Shown here: positions 25,799-35,143 of the stretch, one piece after another
Numbering within the stretch: position 1 is the first letter of the stretch
Layout of the letters: the number at the start of each line of letters is the position of its first letter
Source of the DNA: JALORV01 sp963712485
GTDB lineage: Bacteria; Pseudomonadota; Gammaproteobacteria; Burkholderiales; Burkholderiaceae_F
Reading direction: 5' to 3'
DNA: 64,000 nucleotides
NCBI GenBank assembly: GCA_963712485.1
Contig: CAVQID010000019.1
Span: 385,396 to 449,395, forward strand
Notes under the pieces: model-generated
Database searches by the model: none
The model's input: the letters and a program-made list of their open reading frames with translations, nothing else
Told to the model about the DNA's origin: nothing
Position numbers and translations under genes: made by a program

Positions 25799-26203
25799 AT
25801 GAACATCATTGAAAAGCTGGAACAGGAAGAGCTTGCCCGCGTTTCGGCGAACAAGACGATTCCGAGCTTCGCCCCGGGCGACACGGTGATCGTCAACGTC
25901 AACGTTGTCGAGGGCAACCGCAAGCGTGTGCAGGCCTATGAGGGTGTGGTCATCGGTCGGCGCAACCGTGGCCTGAATTCATCGTTCGTCGTGCGCAAGG
26001 TATCGAGCGGCGAGGGCGTGGAGCGAACGTTCCAGCTGTACTCACCGACGATCGCGTCGATCGAGGTCAAGCGTCGTGGCGACGTCCGGCGCGCGAAGCT
26101 TTACTACCTGCGTGACCGCTCGGGCAAGTCCGCGCGGATCCGCGAAAAGCTGTCGCACAAGTCGGCAGCGGATAAAGCTGCCGCTGACGCCGCGGCAGAG
26201 TAA
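25799..26203 (+). CDS. rplS: 50S ribosomal protein L19
   Basis: A 134-residue large-subunit protein at the 30S-50S interface. Clear family features are FAPGDTVIVNVNVVEGNRKRVQ, GVVIGRRNRGLNSSFVVRK and SSGEGVERTFQLYSP, then KRRGDVRRAKLYYLR. A C-terminal Ala/Lys-rich tail (about 15 residues) is normal in betaproteobacteria. GGAG lies 8 bases before the ATG. A strong terminator follows, closing the ribosomal operon. Confidence 0.97.
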   Translation: MNIIEKLEQEELARVSANKTIPSFAPGDTVIVNVNVVEGNRKRVQAYEGVVIGRRNRGLNSSFVVRKVSSGEGVERTFQLYSPTIASIEVKRRGDVRRAKLYYLRDRSGKSARIREKLSHKSAADKAAADAAAE

Positions 26204-26221
26204 CTGCCTGGCCGCGCGACC

Positions 26222-26254
26222 GGGGCCGCCGCAGGCGGCCCCTTGCGTTTGTCT
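26222..26254 (+). terminator. Intrinsic terminator of the rpsP-rplS operon
   Basis: GGGGCCGCC, GCA loop and GGCGGCCCC form a perfect 9-bp stem, followed by TTGCGTTTGTCT. It begins 18 bases after the rplS stop. The U-run is interrupted, but position and stem support termination. Confidence 0.78.
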
Positions 26255-26276
26255 GCCACGTGAAACCTACTGAACG

Positions 26277-26987
26277 ATGAGCGACCCGGCGACTCTGCCC
26301 CGTCGGCCGTTGTTCGATCCGGAGACCATCCCGCACGACCCGTCGTTCGCCGATCCCGCGGTGCGTGGTTCAGCGGTCACCCTCGAGCGCTTGCGTCCTG
26401 CAGCGCTGCGTCACCGCTTCGCGGGGTCCGTTGTCTGGCAGCCGGAATTGCGCGCAGATCCGCGTCTGTTCGTTCAGGACCTCGAACCGCGGCCCGCGGC
26501 CGTGCTGATGCCGCTGATCGTCCGCGGCAATGAAGTCCGCGTGCTGTTGACCCAGCGCACCGATCACCTGCACGACCACGCCGGGCAGATCAGCTTCCCC
26601 GGTGGCCGGCTGGAACAACACGATGTCGATCCGACCGCCGCCGCGCTGCGCGAGACCCAGGAAGAAATCGGCCTCAGCGCGACGAACGTCGATGTCGTCG
26701 GTGTACTGCCCGAGTACGTCACGGTGACGGGCTACCGCGTGACTCCGGTTGTTGGCCTGGTTGAGCAACCGTTCAGCCTGACTCTGGACGCGTTCGAAGT
26801 ATCGGAGGCGTTCGAGGTCCCGCTGGCCTTCCTGATGGACCCCGCCAACCATGAGCGGCGCATCGTCTCGCTCGGCGAAACGGTGCGGACGTTCTACGCA
26901 ATGCCGTATCAGGCACAGCGTCGCTACTTCATCTGGGGCGCCACGGCTGCCATGCTGCGCAATCTGTATCACTTCCTGCGCGCCTGA
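26277..26987 (+). CDS. CoA pyrophosphatase (NUDIX hydrolase)
   Basis: A 236-residue NUDIX enzyme of the NudL type that splits CoA or acyl-CoA into 4'-phosphopantetheine and 3',5'-ADP. The NUDIX box is present as GGRLEQHD then AALRETQEEIGL, and the family extension LLTQRTDHLHDHAGQISFPGG lies just before it. The length and the C-terminal segment FYAMPYQAQRRYFIWGATA match the family. It lies between rplS and the CobD-like gene, the usual betaproteobacterial order. Confidence 0.9.
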   Translation: MSDPATLPRRPLFDPETIPHDPSFADPAVRGSAVTLERLRPAALRHRFAGSVVWQPELRADPRLFVQDLEPRPAAVLMPLIVRGNEVRVLLTQRTDHLHDHAGQISFPGGRLEQHDVDPTAAALRETQEEIGLSATNVDVVGVLPEYVTVTGYRVTPVVGLVEQPFSLTLDAFEVSEAFEVPLAFLMDPANHERRIVSLGETVRTFYAMPYQAQRRYFIWGATAAMLRNLYHFLRA

Positions 26988-27031
26988 CGGTGCGCTGACC
27001 GCCTCTACAATCCGCGGCAAGGAGGATTCAC

Positions 27032-27997
27032 TTGGCCTGGCTGTCGCTGGTGATCACGCTGCTTGTGGAACAGCTGCATGCGCTGCCGGGCGAGAACCCG
27101 GTGTATGCGTCGGTGCGGCAGGTGTCGTCGTGGGCGGAGCGCAACCTCAATGCCGGTCGACCCCGGCACGGCGCGTACGCCTGGCTGCTCGTGGTTGTCG
27201 GCCTCACGCTGGTCGTCGGTGCTGCCTGGTCGCTGTTGGTGTCGCTCAGCTGGTTCCTCGGGCTCGCGCTCAACGTCCTCGTGCTGTACTTCGCGCTCGG
27301 ATTCAGGCAGTTCAGCCATCGTGGCACCGAAATCCAGATTGCGCTCGCCAACGGCGACCTGGCCGCGGCACGACGCGAACTGACCGCGTGGAAGCGGTTG
27401 AGTGACCCGACCTTCAGCGCTGCCGACCTGTCACAGGAAGAAGTGGTGCGGCAGGCGATAGAGCACGGGCTGATGCTGTCACAACGGCACGTCTTCGGTG
27501 TCTTCTTTTGGTTCGTGGTGTTGCCGGGCCCGATGGGCGCCGTTTTCTATCGGCTCGCGGAACACTCCGCGCGCGTCTGGAATCGTTCGCCGCTGCCGCC
27601 GACGCCCCCGGATCGGTTCGGTGAATTCGCGCGGCGGGCATTCGCATGGATCGACTGGGCGCCGGCCCGCCTGACGGCACTGGGCTATGCGATTGTCGGC
27701 GACTTCGAAGGTTCGATTTACTGTTGGCGCCAGGTGGCGCGCCAGCCCGCCGAGCGCGGGTTGCCGGCACCCGAGGCGCATACGCTGATTCTTGCGGCGG
27801 CCAGTGGCGCACTCGGCCTCAGGCTGATGCCGGAGGCCGAAACGACGCGTTACTTTGACGAGGTCGGCAACGAGGGCGCCGGACTGGCAGAACCGCGCCC
27901 GCCGGCGTTGCGAGCGGTGGTCGGCCTGGTGTGGCGCGCGCTGCTGCTCTGGCTGGCGCTACTGCTGCTGCTGACGCTCGCCAACTGGTTCGCCTAG
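27032..27997 (+). CDS. CobD/CbiB-like membrane protein (AmpE-like)
   Basis: A 321-residue inner-membrane protein related to CobD/CbiB and AmpE. Hydrophobic segments are at about residues 49-67, 69-85, 160-178 and 298-316, with the family text ANGDLAAARRELTAWKRLSDP between them. Genuine cobalamin genes are absent, so a cobinamide-phosphate role is unlikely; AmpE-type proteins are linked to cell wall signalling. The start is a TTG at 27032 with GGAGG 6 bases upstream; no ATG lies in range. It sits in the conserved block between the CoA pyrophosphatase and rsgA genes, but converges with the next gene. Confidence 0.83.
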   Translation: MAWLSLVITLLVEQLHALPGENPVYASVRQVSSWAERNLNAGRPRHGAYAWLLVVVGLTLVVGAAWSLLVSLSWFLGLALNVLVLYFALGFRQFSHRGTEIQIALANGDLAAARRELTAWKRLSDPTFSAADLSQEEVVRQAIEHGLMLSQRHVFGVFFWFVVLPGPMGAVFYRLAEHSARVWNRSPLPPTPPDRFGEFARRAFAWIDWAPARLTALGYAIVGDFEGSIYCWRQVARQPAERGLPAPEAHTLILAAASGALGLRLMPEAETTRYFDEVGNEGAGLAEPRPPALRAVVGLVWRALLLWLALLLLLTLANWFA

Positions 27998-28320
27998 CCG
28001 GCGTTCTCGACCGTCATTGGCCGAGCGGCGCCGCAACGCCAGCAGGCGCCGAACTGCGGCTCCAGCATTTCACCGCAAGCCGCACAGCGCCACTGCGGCC
28101 CGCCCGCCGGGCGCCTGAGCTGCTGCAGGATCTCGAGCGCGCGCACCTCGTCTGCCTCGCGCTCGAGCCACAACTGCGGTGCGCATTCGAGAAACGGAAT
28201 CTCGCCCATCGCGCCCGACAGGGTCGTGTTGCGCAGTTCGCATCGAATGCCCGCGGCGCGCAGCGATTCCGCCCAGATTGTCGCCAGCACCATATGATCA
28301 GCTCGCGTCAGCAGTTTCAT
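27994..28320 (-). CDS. DUF2007 protein with C-terminal zinc ribbon
   Basis: A 108-residue cytoplasmic protein. Residues 1-70 match the putative signal-transducing DUF2007 fold (MKLLTRADHMVLATIWAES and an LWLEREADEVRALEIL helix). The last 35 residues hold two CxxC pairs (RCAACGE and CWRCGA) that would bind one zinc. The ATG at 28320 overlaps the rsgA stop (ATGA), indicating translational coupling. Neighbours rsgA and phhB suggest a housekeeping role, but the function is unknown. Confidence 0.8.
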   Translation of the reverse strand: MKLLTRADHMVLATIWAESLRAAGIRCELRNTTLSGAMGEIPFLECAPQLWLEREADEVRALEILQQLRRPAGGPQWRCAACGEMLEPQFGACWRCGAARPMTVENAG

Positions 28321-29228
28321 CGACCCCGCCCTTCCATCAGCGCCCGGAAGAACTCGTACCGGGCTGGCGCGACGGTACCCGCATCCATGGCGCCGCGGAT
28401 CGCGCAGTCGGGCTCGGCCAGGTGGCGGCAATCGAGAAAGCGGCATTGGCCAAGATGCGGCTCGAACTCCGGAAAGCCGGCAACCAGATCGGCGGCCGAC
28501 AGGTGCGCGAGCCCGAACTCCTGAAAGCCTGGTGTGTCGATGATCGCTCCGGAGTGCGGCAGCCTGAACCAGCGCGCGGCCGTGGTCGTCTGCTTACCCA
28601 GGTCCATACGCTCGGAGTACTCCCGCACTCTCGCGAGTGCGTGCGGCACCAGCAGATTGAGAAGCGTTGATTTGCCCATGCCGGACTGACCGACCAGCAA
28701 AGAAGTCCGACCATCCACGATCTCGTTCAGTTGCGCCAGTGCCTCAGCAGGCCGGGCTCGTGCCGACAGCGCCATCGTCCGCCAACCCAACGCCTGCAGC
28801 TGTGCCAGTGCCGTCGACGCTGCAGCCGCTCCCTCTTCAACGTCGATCTTGTTGCGGATCACGATGGCGTCAAGGCCCGCGGCACGGGCTGCAACCAGTG
28901 CCTTCCAGAGAAACCAGAGGTTGAATGTCGGGCGCGAGGCAAAAACGATCAGCACTTGTTCAACGTTCGCCGCCAGCTCCTTGGTTCGAAACTCGTCGGC
29001 ACGATAGAGCAGGCTGCGGCGCGTTTCGATGGATTCGACGGCGGCCTGCCCGGGCGCCGCGGGGACCGCGATTACCAGGTCGCCAACGACCAGATCGCTG
29101 CGGCGGCCGCGCCGTACCGCGGACCAGCTTTCGCCGTCTTCATCCTCGAGCAGGGACATGCGGCCGTAGGTCGCGATGACTCGTGCCTGGAACTGCTGGC
29201 GCAGGTCACCGCGACGCGCGCTGCTCAT
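28317..29228 (-). CDS. rsgA: Ribosome small subunit-dependent GTPase RsgA
   Basis: A 303-residue circularly permuted GTPase that checks late 30S maturation. Motif order is permuted as expected: G4 (RNKID), then G1 (GQSGMGKSTLLN), then G3 (DTPGFQEFG). An N-terminal OB-fold region precedes them, and the C-terminal zinc site is CRFLDCRHLAEPDCAI. The ATG at 29228 overlaps the phhB stop by 4 bases, and its own stop overlaps the DUF2007 start, so three genes are translationally linked. Confidence 0.95.
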   Translation of the reverse strand: MSSARRGDLRQQFQARVIATYGRMSLLEDEDGESWSAVRRGRRSDLVVGDLVIAVPAAPGQAAVESIETRRSLLYRADEFRTKELAANVEQVLIVFASRPTFNLWFLWKALVAARAAGLDAIVIRNKIDVEEGAAAASTALAQLQALGWRTMALSARARPAEALAQLNEIVDGRTSLLVGQSGMGKSTLLNLLVPHALARVREYSERMDLGKQTTTAARWFRLPHSGAIIDTPGFQEFGLAHLSAADLVAGFPEFEPHLGQCRFLDCRHLAEPDCAIRGAMDAGTVAPARYEFFRALMEGRGR

Positions 29229-29575
29229 GCGCCGGCGTAGTGCTGGTCGAAAATCGCGTCGGCTTTCGCAGCGCAAATCAGATCGTTCTCGGTGATGCCG
29301 GAGGCGGAGTGCGTCGAGAAAGTGACCGTGCAGCGCTTGTAGCTCACGTTGAGATCAGGATGGTGGTCTTCGCGATGCACCATGAAGGCAAGCGCGTTGA
29401 CGAAAGCGATCGTGTGGAAGTAATCGGCGAAGTCGTAGGTTCGAGTAATCGCGTTGTCTGCGACGGCCCATTGCGGTAGCGTCTGCATGAGGGTCGTCAA
29501 CTCGACGTTACTTAGGACGGCCGACGCATCCAGCGCACGACAATGCAGCGCCAGCAGCTCGTTGCGGGTCATCAT
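29225..29575 (-). CDS. phhB: 4a-hydroxytetrahydrobiopterin dehydratase
   Basis: A 116-residue pterin-4a-carbinolamine dehydratase that regenerates pterin after aromatic hydroxylation. The family motif is clear: MVHREDHHPDLNVSY with the expected histidines, and HSASGITENDLICAAKAD near the end. Length is normal. The ATG at 29575 is followed at once by another ATG (29572); either is possible. It shares an ATGA overlap with rsgA and lies 1 base after the M48 peptidase gene. No phenylalanine hydroxylase gene is in the window. Confidence 0.93.
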   Translation of the reverse strand: MMTRNELLALHCRALDASAVLSNVELTTLMQTLPQWAVADNAITRTYDFADYFHTIAFVNALAFMVHREDHHPDLNVSYKRCTVTFSTHSASGITENDLICAAKADAIFDQHYAGA

Positions 29576-29576
29576 G

Positions 29577-30839
29577 TTAGGCGTGCGCGGCGGCGGACAG
29601 GCGCTCGACCCGCAACGACGCCGGAGGGTGCGAGTCGTAGAACGCGGAGTGGATCGGATCCGGCGTCAGTGTCGACGCATTGTCTTCGTAAAGCTTGACG
29701 AGTGCGTTGACCAGGTCCTGGCTAGAAGCGTAGCGGGCAGCGAACGCGTCGGCTTCGAACTCGTGCCGCCGTGACAAGTAACTCGCCAGTGGCGCAAACA
29801 CAAAGGTGAACACCGGCAGCACCAGCATGAAAAGCACCAGTGCCACGCCCTCATTGCCGCCATCGAGCGCCGGAACGACGCCCAACCCGGTGTAGAACCA
29901 CGGTCGCTCGACGAGCCAGCCCAGCAGGGCCAGAACGAGCAGGCTCGCGACGAAGGAGAACACCATGCGCTTGGTGATGTGCTTCAGCTTGAAGTGCCCG
30001 AGCTCGTGCGCCAGCACCGCCTCGATTTCCGAGGGTTGCAGGCGTTCAACCAGCGTGTCGAAGAAGACGATGCGCTTCGCACGGCCGAGGCCGGTGAAAT
30101 AGGCATTGCCATGCGCCGATCGGCGCGAACCGTCCATCACGTACACGCCCTTGCTGGAGAAACCGGTGCGCGACAGCAGCGCTGCAATGCGCTGGGCCAG
30201 GCTGGAGTCCTTTAGCGGCTCAAAACGATTGAACAATGGCGCAATGACCGTCGGATAAATGACGAGAACCAAGGCGTTGAAGCCGACCCACAGCAGCCAC
30301 GCCAGCACCCACCACAGTGCGCCGGCACTGCGCATCAATGCGATGACCGCCGCGAGCAGTGGCAGGCCGAGCAGTGCAGCCAGCACGAAGGACTTGGCCA
30401 GGTCGGCCAGCCACAACGCCGGCGTCATTCGATTGAAGCCGTAGCGCTGCTCGACGCCGAACTGCCTGACCCACGAAAATGGCAGGTCGATGATGCCGAG
30501 CACGATCACGACGGTCGTCACGAACGCGAACTGAAGGACGAATCCCGGGCCCAGCAGCTCGCGCAGCCAGTCGCCCAGCCACTGCAGGCCGCCCAGCAGG
30601 GTGAGCCCGATCAGCACGGCTGCGCTGACAGCGGTTTCCACCAGCGCGAGCCGCGTCTTCGCAATCGTGTAGGACGCCGCCTTGCGATGCGCCTCAAGCG
30701 AGACGCGGTCGGCAAACTCCGGCGGCACCGCATCAGCGTGGCCCGCAACATGCCGCACCTGCCGCCATGACAGCCAGTACTTCAGGCCGACCATCAGCAG
30801 CAGGAACGCAACAAAAGACAACGACAGCATCTGGGACAT
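29577..30839 (-). CDS. M48 family zinc metalloprotease (Ste24p-like)
   Basis: A 420-residue integral membrane protease. The zinc motif HELGH is at residues 278-282, with the third ligand in the downstream HEFEADAFAARYA. About seven membrane segments are spread on both sides, and the N-terminal Ste24-type domain is recognisable (LPFSWVRQFGVEQRYGFN). Related enzymes remove CAAX tails in eukaryotes or degrade membrane proteins in bacteria. The ATG at 30839 gives a hydrophobic N-terminus; longer frames add a charged tail. It precedes phhB by 1 base and diverges from orn. Confidence 0.9.
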   Translation of the reverse strand: MSQMLSLSFVAFLLLMVGLKYWLSWRQVRHVAGHADAVPPEFADRVSLEAHRKAASYTIAKTRLALVETAVSAAVLIGLTLLGGLQWLGDWLRELLGPGFVLQFAFVTTVVIVLGIIDLPFSWVRQFGVEQRYGFNRMTPALWLADLAKSFVLAALLGLPLLAAVIALMRSAGALWWVLAWLLWVGFNALVLVIYPTVIAPLFNRFEPLKDSSLAQRIAALLSRTGFSSKGVYVMDGSRRSAHGNAYFTGLGRAKRIVFFDTLVERLQPSEIEAVLAHELGHFKLKHITKRMVFSFVASLLVLALLGWLVERPWFYTGLGVVPALDGGNEGVALVLFMLVLPVFTFVFAPLASYLSRRHEFEADAFAARYASSQDLVNALVKLYEDNASTLTPDPIHSAFYDSHPPASLRVERLSAAAHA

Positions 30840-30964
30840 GGCGGTGATCAGTGAGTATTGGTTCCGCATCCGGCATTGCCAGAATCGGCGAGGCGCGCGG
30901 CCTGCCATGAGACAATCGCGCGCCATATTCGATCGCTATGGCGCGATCGATCAACGCGGAAATT

Positions 30965-31546
30965 ATGTCACAACCCCCTCTAGAACCCGCCTCGCGCGAC
31001 GAGCGTTTCAGCGAATCCAACCTGGTCTGGGTGGACATGGAAATGTCGGGCCTGAATCCGGACTCGGATCGCGTGCTCGAAGTCGCGATGGTCATTACCG
31101 ACGCCGAACTCGAGGTCATCGCCGAGGGTCCCGTGCTTGTCATCAGTCAGCCCGAGGTTGTGCTGCTCGGCATGGACAACTGGAACACGGCAACACACGG
31201 TCGTTCGGGCCTGACGGCCAAGGTGCGTGACTCGACACTCGACGAAGCGCAGGCCAGCGATATTCTGGTCGAGTTCATGTTGAGGCACGTGCCCGCCGGC
31301 AAGTCGCCGATGTGCGGCAACTCGATCTGCCAGGATCGGCGCTTCATGGCACGCTGGATGCCGCGCCTGGAGGCCTGCTTCCACTACCGCAATCTGGATG
31401 TCAGCACGCTTAAGGAACTCGCGCGTCGCTGGAATCCCGCGGTCTACCGGTCATTCGAGAAGAAGAGCCGCCACGAGGCTCTAGCCGACATCTACGAGTC
31501 GATCGACGAACTAAGGCACTACCGTATGCAGTGGCTGCGCATCTAG
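30965..31546 (+). CDS. orn: Oligoribonuclease
   Basis: A 193-residue DEDDh 3'-5' exonuclease that degrades short RNAs and clears pGpG from cyclic-di-GMP breakdown. Exo motifs are VDMEMSGLNP, GNSICQDRRFM and KKSRHEALADIYESI with the catalytic His. ATG at 30965 matches other family starts; an in-frame ATG at 30938 would add nine residues. It diverges from the M48 gene as in other betaproteobacteria. Several c-di-GMP-type proteins elsewhere in the window make its pGpG role relevant, though it is generally essential anyway. Confidence 0.95.
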   Translation: MSQPPLEPASRDERFSESNLVWVDMEMSGLNPDSDRVLEVAMVITDAELEVIAEGPVLVISQPEVVLLGMDNWNTATHGRSGLTAKVRDSTLDEAQASDILVEFMLRHVPAGKSPMCGNSICQDRRFMARWMPRLEACFHYRNLDVSTLKELARRWNPAVYRSFEKKSRHEALADIYESIDELRHYRMQWLRI

Positions 31547-31551
31547 CCCGC

Positions 31552-32670
31552 CTAATCTTCGCGCGCTGCCACGGGCTCCGTGCCGACCACGGCCGCGGCA
31601 TCGGCTGCCATGGCTTGCGTCGTGCGTGCGTCCTTCGAACTGGCCCAGGCGCGACCCAGGGCAGTGCCCAGCGCCAGTAGAACCGGCCCGAGGATCACGC
31701 CGATAAAGCCGAATGCAATGACGCCGCCGAGCACACCGAGGAAGATCATGCCGAGCGAGAGCGTGGATCCCCGCGCGATCAAAATTGGCTTGACGAAGTT
31801 ATCGATGCTGCTGATGACTACCGCCCCCCAGACCAGCATGAAAATGGCCCAGCCCGGCTCGCCCTGCGCGTAGAGCCAGATCGCGGCCGAGCCCCAGACC
31901 AGCACGGGGCCCATCGGCACGACGGACAGCACGAACGTCGCGACCGAGAGCATGAAGGCAGCGGGTACACCGGCGATCAGAAAGCCGATCAGCGCGACGA
32001 TGCCTTGCGCGGCCGCCGTGCCGACGATGCCGATGAAGACACTGCGTGTCGTGCCGGTGACGATGTTCATCACCTCCGTGCTCAGGCTTCCGGAGAGTCG
32101 ATCCGAAGCGCGCTGCACCACCGCAACGATTTGATCACCATCGCGGTAGAAGAAGAAGACGACAAACGCGACGAGCAGCAGTTGCAGGATGCCGTCGCCG
32201 AGCACTCGGACGAACGCCAGCGACAGGCGTCCGGCCGGTTCTATGGCGCGTTGCAAAAGCGCCGCGAGTTGCTCGCGATTGCTCAGCAGGGCCTCGAGTT
32301 CGCTATAGATCCGCTCGCCGATGAACGGAATGCTGTTCAGTGCGTCCGGCGCATGCAGGCCGCCCTTGGTCCAGCCTTTGATCAGTTCGACGGCGGCCGG
32401 CAATTTGTCCGCAGCAGCAGCCGACAGCATTGTTATCGGAATGATCACGAGCACCAGGATCATCACCAGCATGGCGCTTGCGGCAAGTGTCGAATTTCCT
32501 CCCACCGACTTGCGCAGGCGCTCGAACAGCGGCCAGGTGGCGATTGCCAGCACGCCGGCGAAGACCATGGCCGAGAGAAACGGCTGGAGCACCAGGAACA
32601 CGCCGACCACAACGATCGTCGCTCCGCCGAATCGCAGCAGGTTGTCGAAATTGGCTTGAATGGAAGGCAT
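31552..32670 (-). CDS. AI-2E family transporter (PerM-like)
   Basis: A 372-residue membrane protein with 7-8 hydrophobic segments and a central soluble region. The family text ILQLLLVAFVVFFFYRDGD and GMIFLGVLGGVIAFGFIGVILGPVLLALG is clear. Family members include TqsA, which exports autoinducer-2, and Na+/H+ exchangers; most are uncharacterised, so the substrate is unknown. It converges with orn (5-base gap) and lies downstream of tRNA-Arg on the same strand. Confidence 0.86.
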   Translation of the reverse strand: MPSIQANFDNLLRFGGATIVVVGVFLVLQPFLSAMVFAGVLAIATWPLFERLRKSVGGNSTLAASAMLVMILVLVIIPITMLSAAAADKLPAAVELIKGWTKGGLHAPDALNSIPFIGERIYSELEALLSNREQLAALLQRAIEPAGRLSLAFVRVLGDGILQLLLVAFVVFFFYRDGDQIVAVVQRASDRLSGSLSTEVMNIVTGTTRSVFIGIVGTAAAQGIVALIGFLIAGVPAAFMLSVATFVLSVVPMGPVLVWGSAAIWLYAQGEPGWAIFMLVWGAVVISSIDNFVKPILIARGSTLSLGMIFLGVLGGVIAFGFIGVILGPVLLALGTALGRAWASSKDARTTQAMAADAAAVVGTEPVAARED

Positions 32671-32759
32671 CGAGACAGAGCCGTAATGGGGTGGCGCAGC
32701 TTAGCGACTCTTGCGTTGCCGCAGCGGCGCTGGGGCGGCTGGCGTCGTGCCATGTCGCG

Positions 32760-32831
32760 TCCCCCCGCCGGGAATTGAACCCAGATCTAGCGCTTAGGAG
32801 GCACTTGTTCTATCCGTTGAACTACGGGGAG
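32760..32831 (-). tRNA. tRNA-Arg (anticodon CCU)
   Basis: On the minus strand the sequence folds as a cloverleaf. The acceptor pairs CTCCCCG with CGGGGGG (one T-G pair). The anticodon stem is AGTGC/GCGCT with loop CTCCTAA, giving anticodon CCT. The T arm is CTGGG, TTCAATT, CCCGG, and the D arm includes GTTCAACGGATAGAAC. The discriminator is A. No CCA is encoded, since ACGCG follows. It reads AGG codons. Confidence 0.95.
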
Positions 32832-33034
32832 CGTGTTCAGTATAGCGGCCGCGCTCACGTAGAATGCGCCGCCGAACGATGCACAGACATCGTCATTGGA
32901 CGAGGAGGGGATCGTTATCCGCGGCGGTTGCCTAATCCGTAATCAGTCCGACGCCAGCAAGCATTGGCGCGGTTTCGCGGGTACTTGGTGCGATCCTTTC
33001 CACAGCGGCTGGGGATAACTGGGCAGGCTACTGT

Positions 33035-35020
33035 ATGCAAGGCAAACCACGGACTGAAACGCGCCGCGGCGAATACGGGGAAGCGTCGATCCGCGTGCTC
33101 AAGGGCCTGGAGCCGGTGCGGCAGCGCCCCGGCATGTACACCCGCACGGACAGTCCGCTGCACATCATCCAGGAGGCGATCGACAATGCCTCCGACGAGA
33201 TCCTCGCGGGCTACGGGCATCGTATCGATGTGACTCTGCACAACGACGGGTCGGTCAGCGTCGAGGACGACGGCCGCGGCATCCCGGTCGGGCTGCATCC
33301 GGAGGAAAAGTCGCCGGTCGTCGAGATCGTATTCACCCGGCTGCACGCGGGCGGCAAGTTCGACAAGCGCGCGGGTGGTGCCTATTCGTTCGCGGGGGGG
33401 CTTCACGGCGTCGGCGTGTCGGTCACCAACGCGCTGTCATCGCGCCTCGATGTCGCCGTCTGGCGCGACGGCAAGTTGCACACGATTGCCTTCGCCGACG
33501 GTGAGGTCAGTCAGCCGTTGCGATCGGCGGCAGCGAAGGGACAGGCCAAGCCGAGCGGCACGCGGGTCCGCGCGTGGCCGAATCCGAAGTACTTCGACTC
33601 CGCGCAAGTGCCGGTCGATGAACTCGAGCGGTTGCTGCGCAGCAAGGCGGTGCTGCTGCCGGGGACCGAAGTTTCCCTGACGATCGAGAAATCGGGCGCG
33701 GTGCAGCGCTGGCAGTACGCGGGCGGGCTGCGCGAGTATCTGCTCGCATCGCTGCCGGTCGATCCGATGCTGCCGCCGTTCGAGTCGAGCGGCTTCGCGA
33801 CGGCCGACGACCAGATCTACGCGGAAGGTGAGGGCGCGAACTGGGTTGTCGTCTGGACCGATGACGGCGCGGTCACGCGTGAGTCCTATGTAAACCTGAT
33901 TCCGACGCCTGCCGGAGGCACGCACGAGGCCGGGCTGCGCGAGGGCCTGTTCAATGCCGTTCGTGCGTTCGTCGATGCGCACGGGCTGCTGCCCAAGGGC
34001 GTCAAGCTGCTGCCCGAAGACGTCTTTGCGCGCACGAGCTTCGTGCTTTCCGCAAAAGTCCTCGATCCGCAGTTCCAGGGGCAGATCAAGGAGCGGCTGA
34101 ACAGCCGCGATGCGCTGCGGCTGGTGTCGTCGTTCGTGCGGCCGCAGCTCGAGTTCTGGCTGAATCAACATCCAAACGAGGGCCGCCAACTGGCTGAGCT
34201 CGTGATTCGCCAGGCTCAGGCGCGTGCTCGTGCCGGTCAGAAGGTCGAGAAGAAGAAGGGTTCCGCGGTGGCGGTGTTGCCCGGCAAGCTCACGGATTGC
34301 GAATCGCGCGAAATCGCACGCAACGAGTTGTTCCTGGTCGAAGGCGACTCAGCCGGCGGCTCGGCAAAGATGGGACGTGACAAGGAATTCCAGGCGATCC
34401 TGCCGCTGCGCGGGAAAGTGCTGAACACCTGGGAAGTGGAGCGCGACCGTCTGTTCGGCAATGCCGAGGTGCACGATATTGCCGTTGCGATCGGCGTCGA
34501 CCCGCACGGTCGCAGCGACGATGCGAATCTCGACGGGCTGCGCTACGGCAAGATCTGCATACTGGCGGACGCCGACGTCGACGGCTCGCACATCCAGGTG
34601 CTGCTGCTGACGCTGTTCTTCCGCCACTTTCCGCAGCTCGTGGACCGCGGCAACATCTTCGTCGCCCGGCCGCCGCTGTTCCGCGTGGATGTCGGTGCAC
34701 AGGGCAAGCGGCCGCCGCGCCGCATCTACTGCCTGGACGACGCGGAACTCGACGCCACGCTGGAAAAACTCGGTGACGAAGGCGTGAAGGAGTCGGCGTG
34801 GAACATTGCGCGCTTCAAGGGCCTGGGTGAGATGAGCCCGGAGCAGTTGTGGGAAACGACAATGAACCCCGACACGCGCCGCCTGCTGCGGGTCGGGCTG
34901 GGCGAGCTTGCGGCCGAGAGTACGGCCGAGACGATGACGATGCTGATGGGCCGGGCCGAGAGCCAGGCGCGGCGCGCGTGGCTGGAAGAGCACGGGCACG
35001 AGGTCGACGCGGACGTCTGA
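33035..35020 (+). CDS. parE: DNA topoisomerase IV subunit B
   Basis: A 661-residue GHKL ATPase that, with ParC, separates daughter chromosomes. N-terminal ATP-binding features are LEPVRQRPGMYTRTD, AIDNASDEI and VEDDGRGIPVG, then GGLHGVGVSVTNALS. The TOPRIM domain carries VEGDSAGGSAKMGRD, PLRGKVLNTWEVE and ILADADVDGSHIQ. The C-terminal text FKGLGEMSPEQLWETTM is standard. The ParE (not GyrB) identity rests on short length without an insert and a separate parC nearby. It is followed by the PAS/GGDEF/EAL gene in the same direction. Confidence 0.95.
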   Translation: MQGKPRTETRRGEYGEASIRVLKGLEPVRQRPGMYTRTDSPLHIIQEAIDNASDEILAGYGHRIDVTLHNDGSVSVEDDGRGIPVGLHPEEKSPVVEIVFTRLHAGGKFDKRAGGAYSFAGGLHGVGVSVTNALSSRLDVAVWRDGKLHTIAFADGEVSQPLRSAAAKGQAKPSGTRVRAWPNPKYFDSAQVPVDELERLLRSKAVLLPGTEVSLTIEKSGAVQRWQYAGGLREYLLASLPVDPMLPPFESSGFATADDQIYAEGEGANWVVVWTDDGAVTRESYVNLIPTPAGGTHEAGLREGLFNAVRAFVDAHGLLPKGVKLLPEDVFARTSFVLSAKVLDPQFQGQIKERLNSRDALRLVSSFVRPQLEFWLNQHPNEGRQLAELVIRQAQARARAGQKVEKKKGSAVAVLPGKLTDCESREIARNELFLVEGDSAGGSAKMGRDKEFQAILPLRGKVLNTWEVERDRLFGNAEVHDIAVAIGVDPHGRSDDANLDGLRYGKICILADADVDGSHIQVLLLTLFFRHFPQLVDRGNIFVARPPLFRVDVGAQGKRPPRRIYCLDDAELDATLEKLGDEGVKESAWNIARFKGLGEMSPEQLWETTMNPDTRRLLRVGLGELAAESTAETMTMLMGRAESQARRAWLEEHGHEVDADV

Positions 35021-35143
35021 ATCAGCGCCAAGGCGCGGATTGGCCGGCTTCCCGCCTCGATCGCGGTGTTTTTGGCTGTGGCGCTTGCGTGCATACTTGC
35101 GCGCGGCCGCAGGGCGGGCAATGAAAGGCCACGAACTTTCCGA

